Below, piece by piece: positions 63,059 through 64,000 of a DNA stretch of 64,000 bases. A model generated the notes under the pieces. That model saw only the letters and a list, made by a program, of their open reading frames with translations. It was not told the origin of the DNA and made no database searches. The number at the start of each line of letters is the position of its first letter. Position 1 is the first letter of the stretch. Made by a program: the position numbers and the translations under genes. The stretch is from Solirubrobacteraceae bacterium. Lineage in GTDB: Bacteria; Actinomycetota; Thermoleophilia; Solirubrobacterales; Solirubrobacteraceae. The DNA is taken from the NCBI GenBank assembly GCA_030447275.1, contig JAUJPF010000018.1, positions 1 through 64,000 on the forward strand, read 5' to 3'.

Positions 63059-63391
63059 ATGCGTGCGGTACGCCGAATGCTCATGCTGCCCCTCATTGCT
63101 GGAACCGTCGTGGCGCTCATCGCGCTTGCCGCTGCTCCCGCTCCCGCGCAAGCGAACAGCTGCCAGGTCGAGAGGACGGTCGGCGTGGACCACCCCGTGC
63201 CGGAGTCACTGGACCCGAGGTGCATCATCCTCAAGGGGCTCGGCTGCACGAACCTTCAGGACACCGGCGGCTGCGTCAGAGGCATCGTCGCCCGGGTCAC
63301 CGGCACCCCGGACCGGGTCAGGTACTGCGTCGAGAACTACCACCCCCTGCTCAACGCCAGCGCGTGCGACGACGTCGTCCTGGCCCGCTAG
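63059..63391 (+). CDS. Small secreted cysteine-containing protein
   Basis: 110 residues, ATG with AAAGGACG ahead. Signal peptide: basic MRAVRRM, hydrophobic LIAGTVVALIALAAA, cleavage after AQA. The mature part of about 80 residues has six Cys (SCQVE, RCIIL, GCTNL, GGCVRG, YCVEN, ACDDV), enough for three disulfides. No known family. A strong hairpin follows its stop. Confidence 0.6.
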   Translation: MRAVRRMLMLPLIAGTVVALIALAAAPAPAQANSCQVERTVGVDHPVPESLDPRCIILKGLGCTNLQDTGGCVRGIVARVTGTPDRVRYCVENYHPLLNASACDDVVLAR

Positions 63392-63413
63392 TAGGTCACG
63401 ACAGTCGACGTGA

Positions 63414-63446
63414 ACGGCGTCCGGGAGAGCGCCTCCCGGACGCCGT
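63414..63446 (+). terminator. Perfect 14-bp hairpin, terminator of the secreted-protein gene
   Basis: ACGGCGTCCGGGAG and its exact reverse complement enclose the loop AGCGC, 22 bases after the stop of the 110-residue gene. The stem is entirely paired and GC-rich. No T-run follows, as often in actinobacteria. It also fits bidirectional termination for the leftward gene beyond. Confidence 0.65.
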
Positions 63447-63587
63447 GCGGCCGCTGCCCCTCGATCGAGCGACGGATGAGGCTGGGCCGGGCAGGCCCTC
63501 GTCTTCGTGAGCTGCTGCAGAGGCTTCTTGTTCTTGCCGTGACCGAGGAAGAGGCGGTTTGGACGCGAGCGGGCTTCGAGAACGGGT

Positions 63588-64000
63588 TCACCGTCGGGCT
63601 CGTGCGCGGATGGGTCTGCCGGAGTGTCTGGCACGTCGTCGCGTTCGACCGCATCCGTGGCGCCGGCGCTCGCGTCGATGGCACCCAGCGGGGGGCGGGC
63701 AGTGACGGCGCAGCCTGGCCACGGCTTCGGCCGCGAGCCAATCTCCGCCAGGCGTCTCCTTGATCAGCCCGACGAAGCGCATCGTTTCCGCGAAGACTTC
63801 TACGCACTTCTCCGCCTGCGCGTCAGGGACCCAAATTCTCGCTTGACGTCGCGGAAGAGCTTCGGATTCAGCGCCGCCGAAACGAGGCTCCGGGCACGCT
63901 CGTCCGGAGACGTGGGTTCGACGATGGCGACCGAGCGGCGCCATCGTGAACTGGCTCTTGTAGCCGCCCGGTGAGACCGTAGCCGCTGGCCGCGGCGGTC
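63588..64000 (-). pseudogene. 3' part of an unidentified gene entering from the right, frame shifted
   Basis: The minus strand reads GYKSQFTMA near the edge, then in another frame SVAIVEPTSPDERARSLVSAALNPKLFRDV, and in a third frame VPDAQAEKCVEVFAETMRFVGLIKET. The pieces look like one helical protein (one hydrophobic-face helix after another) interrupted by two frame changes near 63,935 and 63,830. The base composition is lower in GC than in the rest. The last bases before 63,588 lose the pattern, so the real end may be earlier. Family unknown. Confidence 0.35.

Noticed and set aside
1..64000. tRNA, rRNA, insertion sequences or prophage genes
   Set aside because: I looked for the TTCGA-type T-loop, rRNA-like blocks, transposase motifs and terminal inverted repeats, and found none that held up.

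Overview
This window is very GC-rich throughout, with GTG starts, frequent 4-nt start/stop overlaps and high-GC actinobacterial gene families (PucR regulators, MurR/RpiR regulator next to pdxS/pdxT, SnoaL, DUF2182, DUF2237, CHAT protein). I read it as an actinomycete-type chromosome, possibly Thermoleophilia/Solirubrobacterales; that placement is inference. I see no tRNA, rRNA, CRISPR array or insertion sequence.

Left part (1-27 kb) is mainly housekeeping and accessory genes: a secreted lipase, DUF2237, RpiB-like isomerase with a secreted CAP protein, proline dehydrogenase and P5C dehydrogenase (both shifted in frame many times), PLP synthase pdxT-pdxS with an RpiR regulator, two SDRs, a DAP-ammonia-lyase-like enzyme with an M20 peptidase, an ABC exporter, then tyrosinase, DUF2182 protein, CHAT-domain protein and a small conserved protein, an FMO-type monooxygenase, an acyl-CoA carboxyltransferase, a quinone oxidoreductase and a class III nucleotide cyclase.

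Middle and right part (27.4-60.5 kb) is one large biosynthetic gene cluster. Rightward arm (27,452-33,762): cytochrome P450 remnant, ACP-KS protein, KS linker-carrier-heterocyclization (Cy) protein without an acyltransferase, type II thioesterase, NAD-dependent reductase/epimerase. Leftward arm (47,814 to 33,704): discrete acyltransferase, FabG-like ketoreductase, ACP, saccharopine-dehydrogenase-like reductase, a 2603-residue NRPS, second thioesterase, Sfp-type phosphopantetheinyl transferase and an AMP-dependent acyl ligase, almost all overlapping. Divergent from it are a MaoC dehydratase and a FabI enoyl reductase. Two PucR-type regulators follow, and then a second leftward operon (60,478 to 52,147): FabF-like KS, acyl-CoA dehydrogenase, carbamoyltransferase, FAAL-type ligase, FAD amine oxidase-like enzyme and methyltransferase.

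Working model (inference): a fatty acid built by cluster-borne type II FAS enzymes is loaded by the FAAL on the N-terminal ACP, extended by an AT-less KS served by the discrete acyltransferase, and joined to two cysteines that the Cy domains cyclise to thiazolines; both A domains have a cysteine-like specificity code. Reduction, carbamoylation, methylation and oxidation would tailor the lipid-thiazoline product. The NRPS carries an unusual 890-residue N-terminus made of degenerate AT, DH, carrier and half-Cy pieces.

Quality warning: several genes (5.8-8.9 kb, 16.8 kb, 24.9-31.1 kb) contain single-base shifts, mostly in short G or C runs, while their protein similarity continues. This looks like base-calling error more than decay. 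Separately, a few genes (N-acetyltransferase at 1.85 kb, methyltransferase at 13.5 kb, P450 at 27.5 kb) lack whole internal blocks, which indels alone cannot explain.
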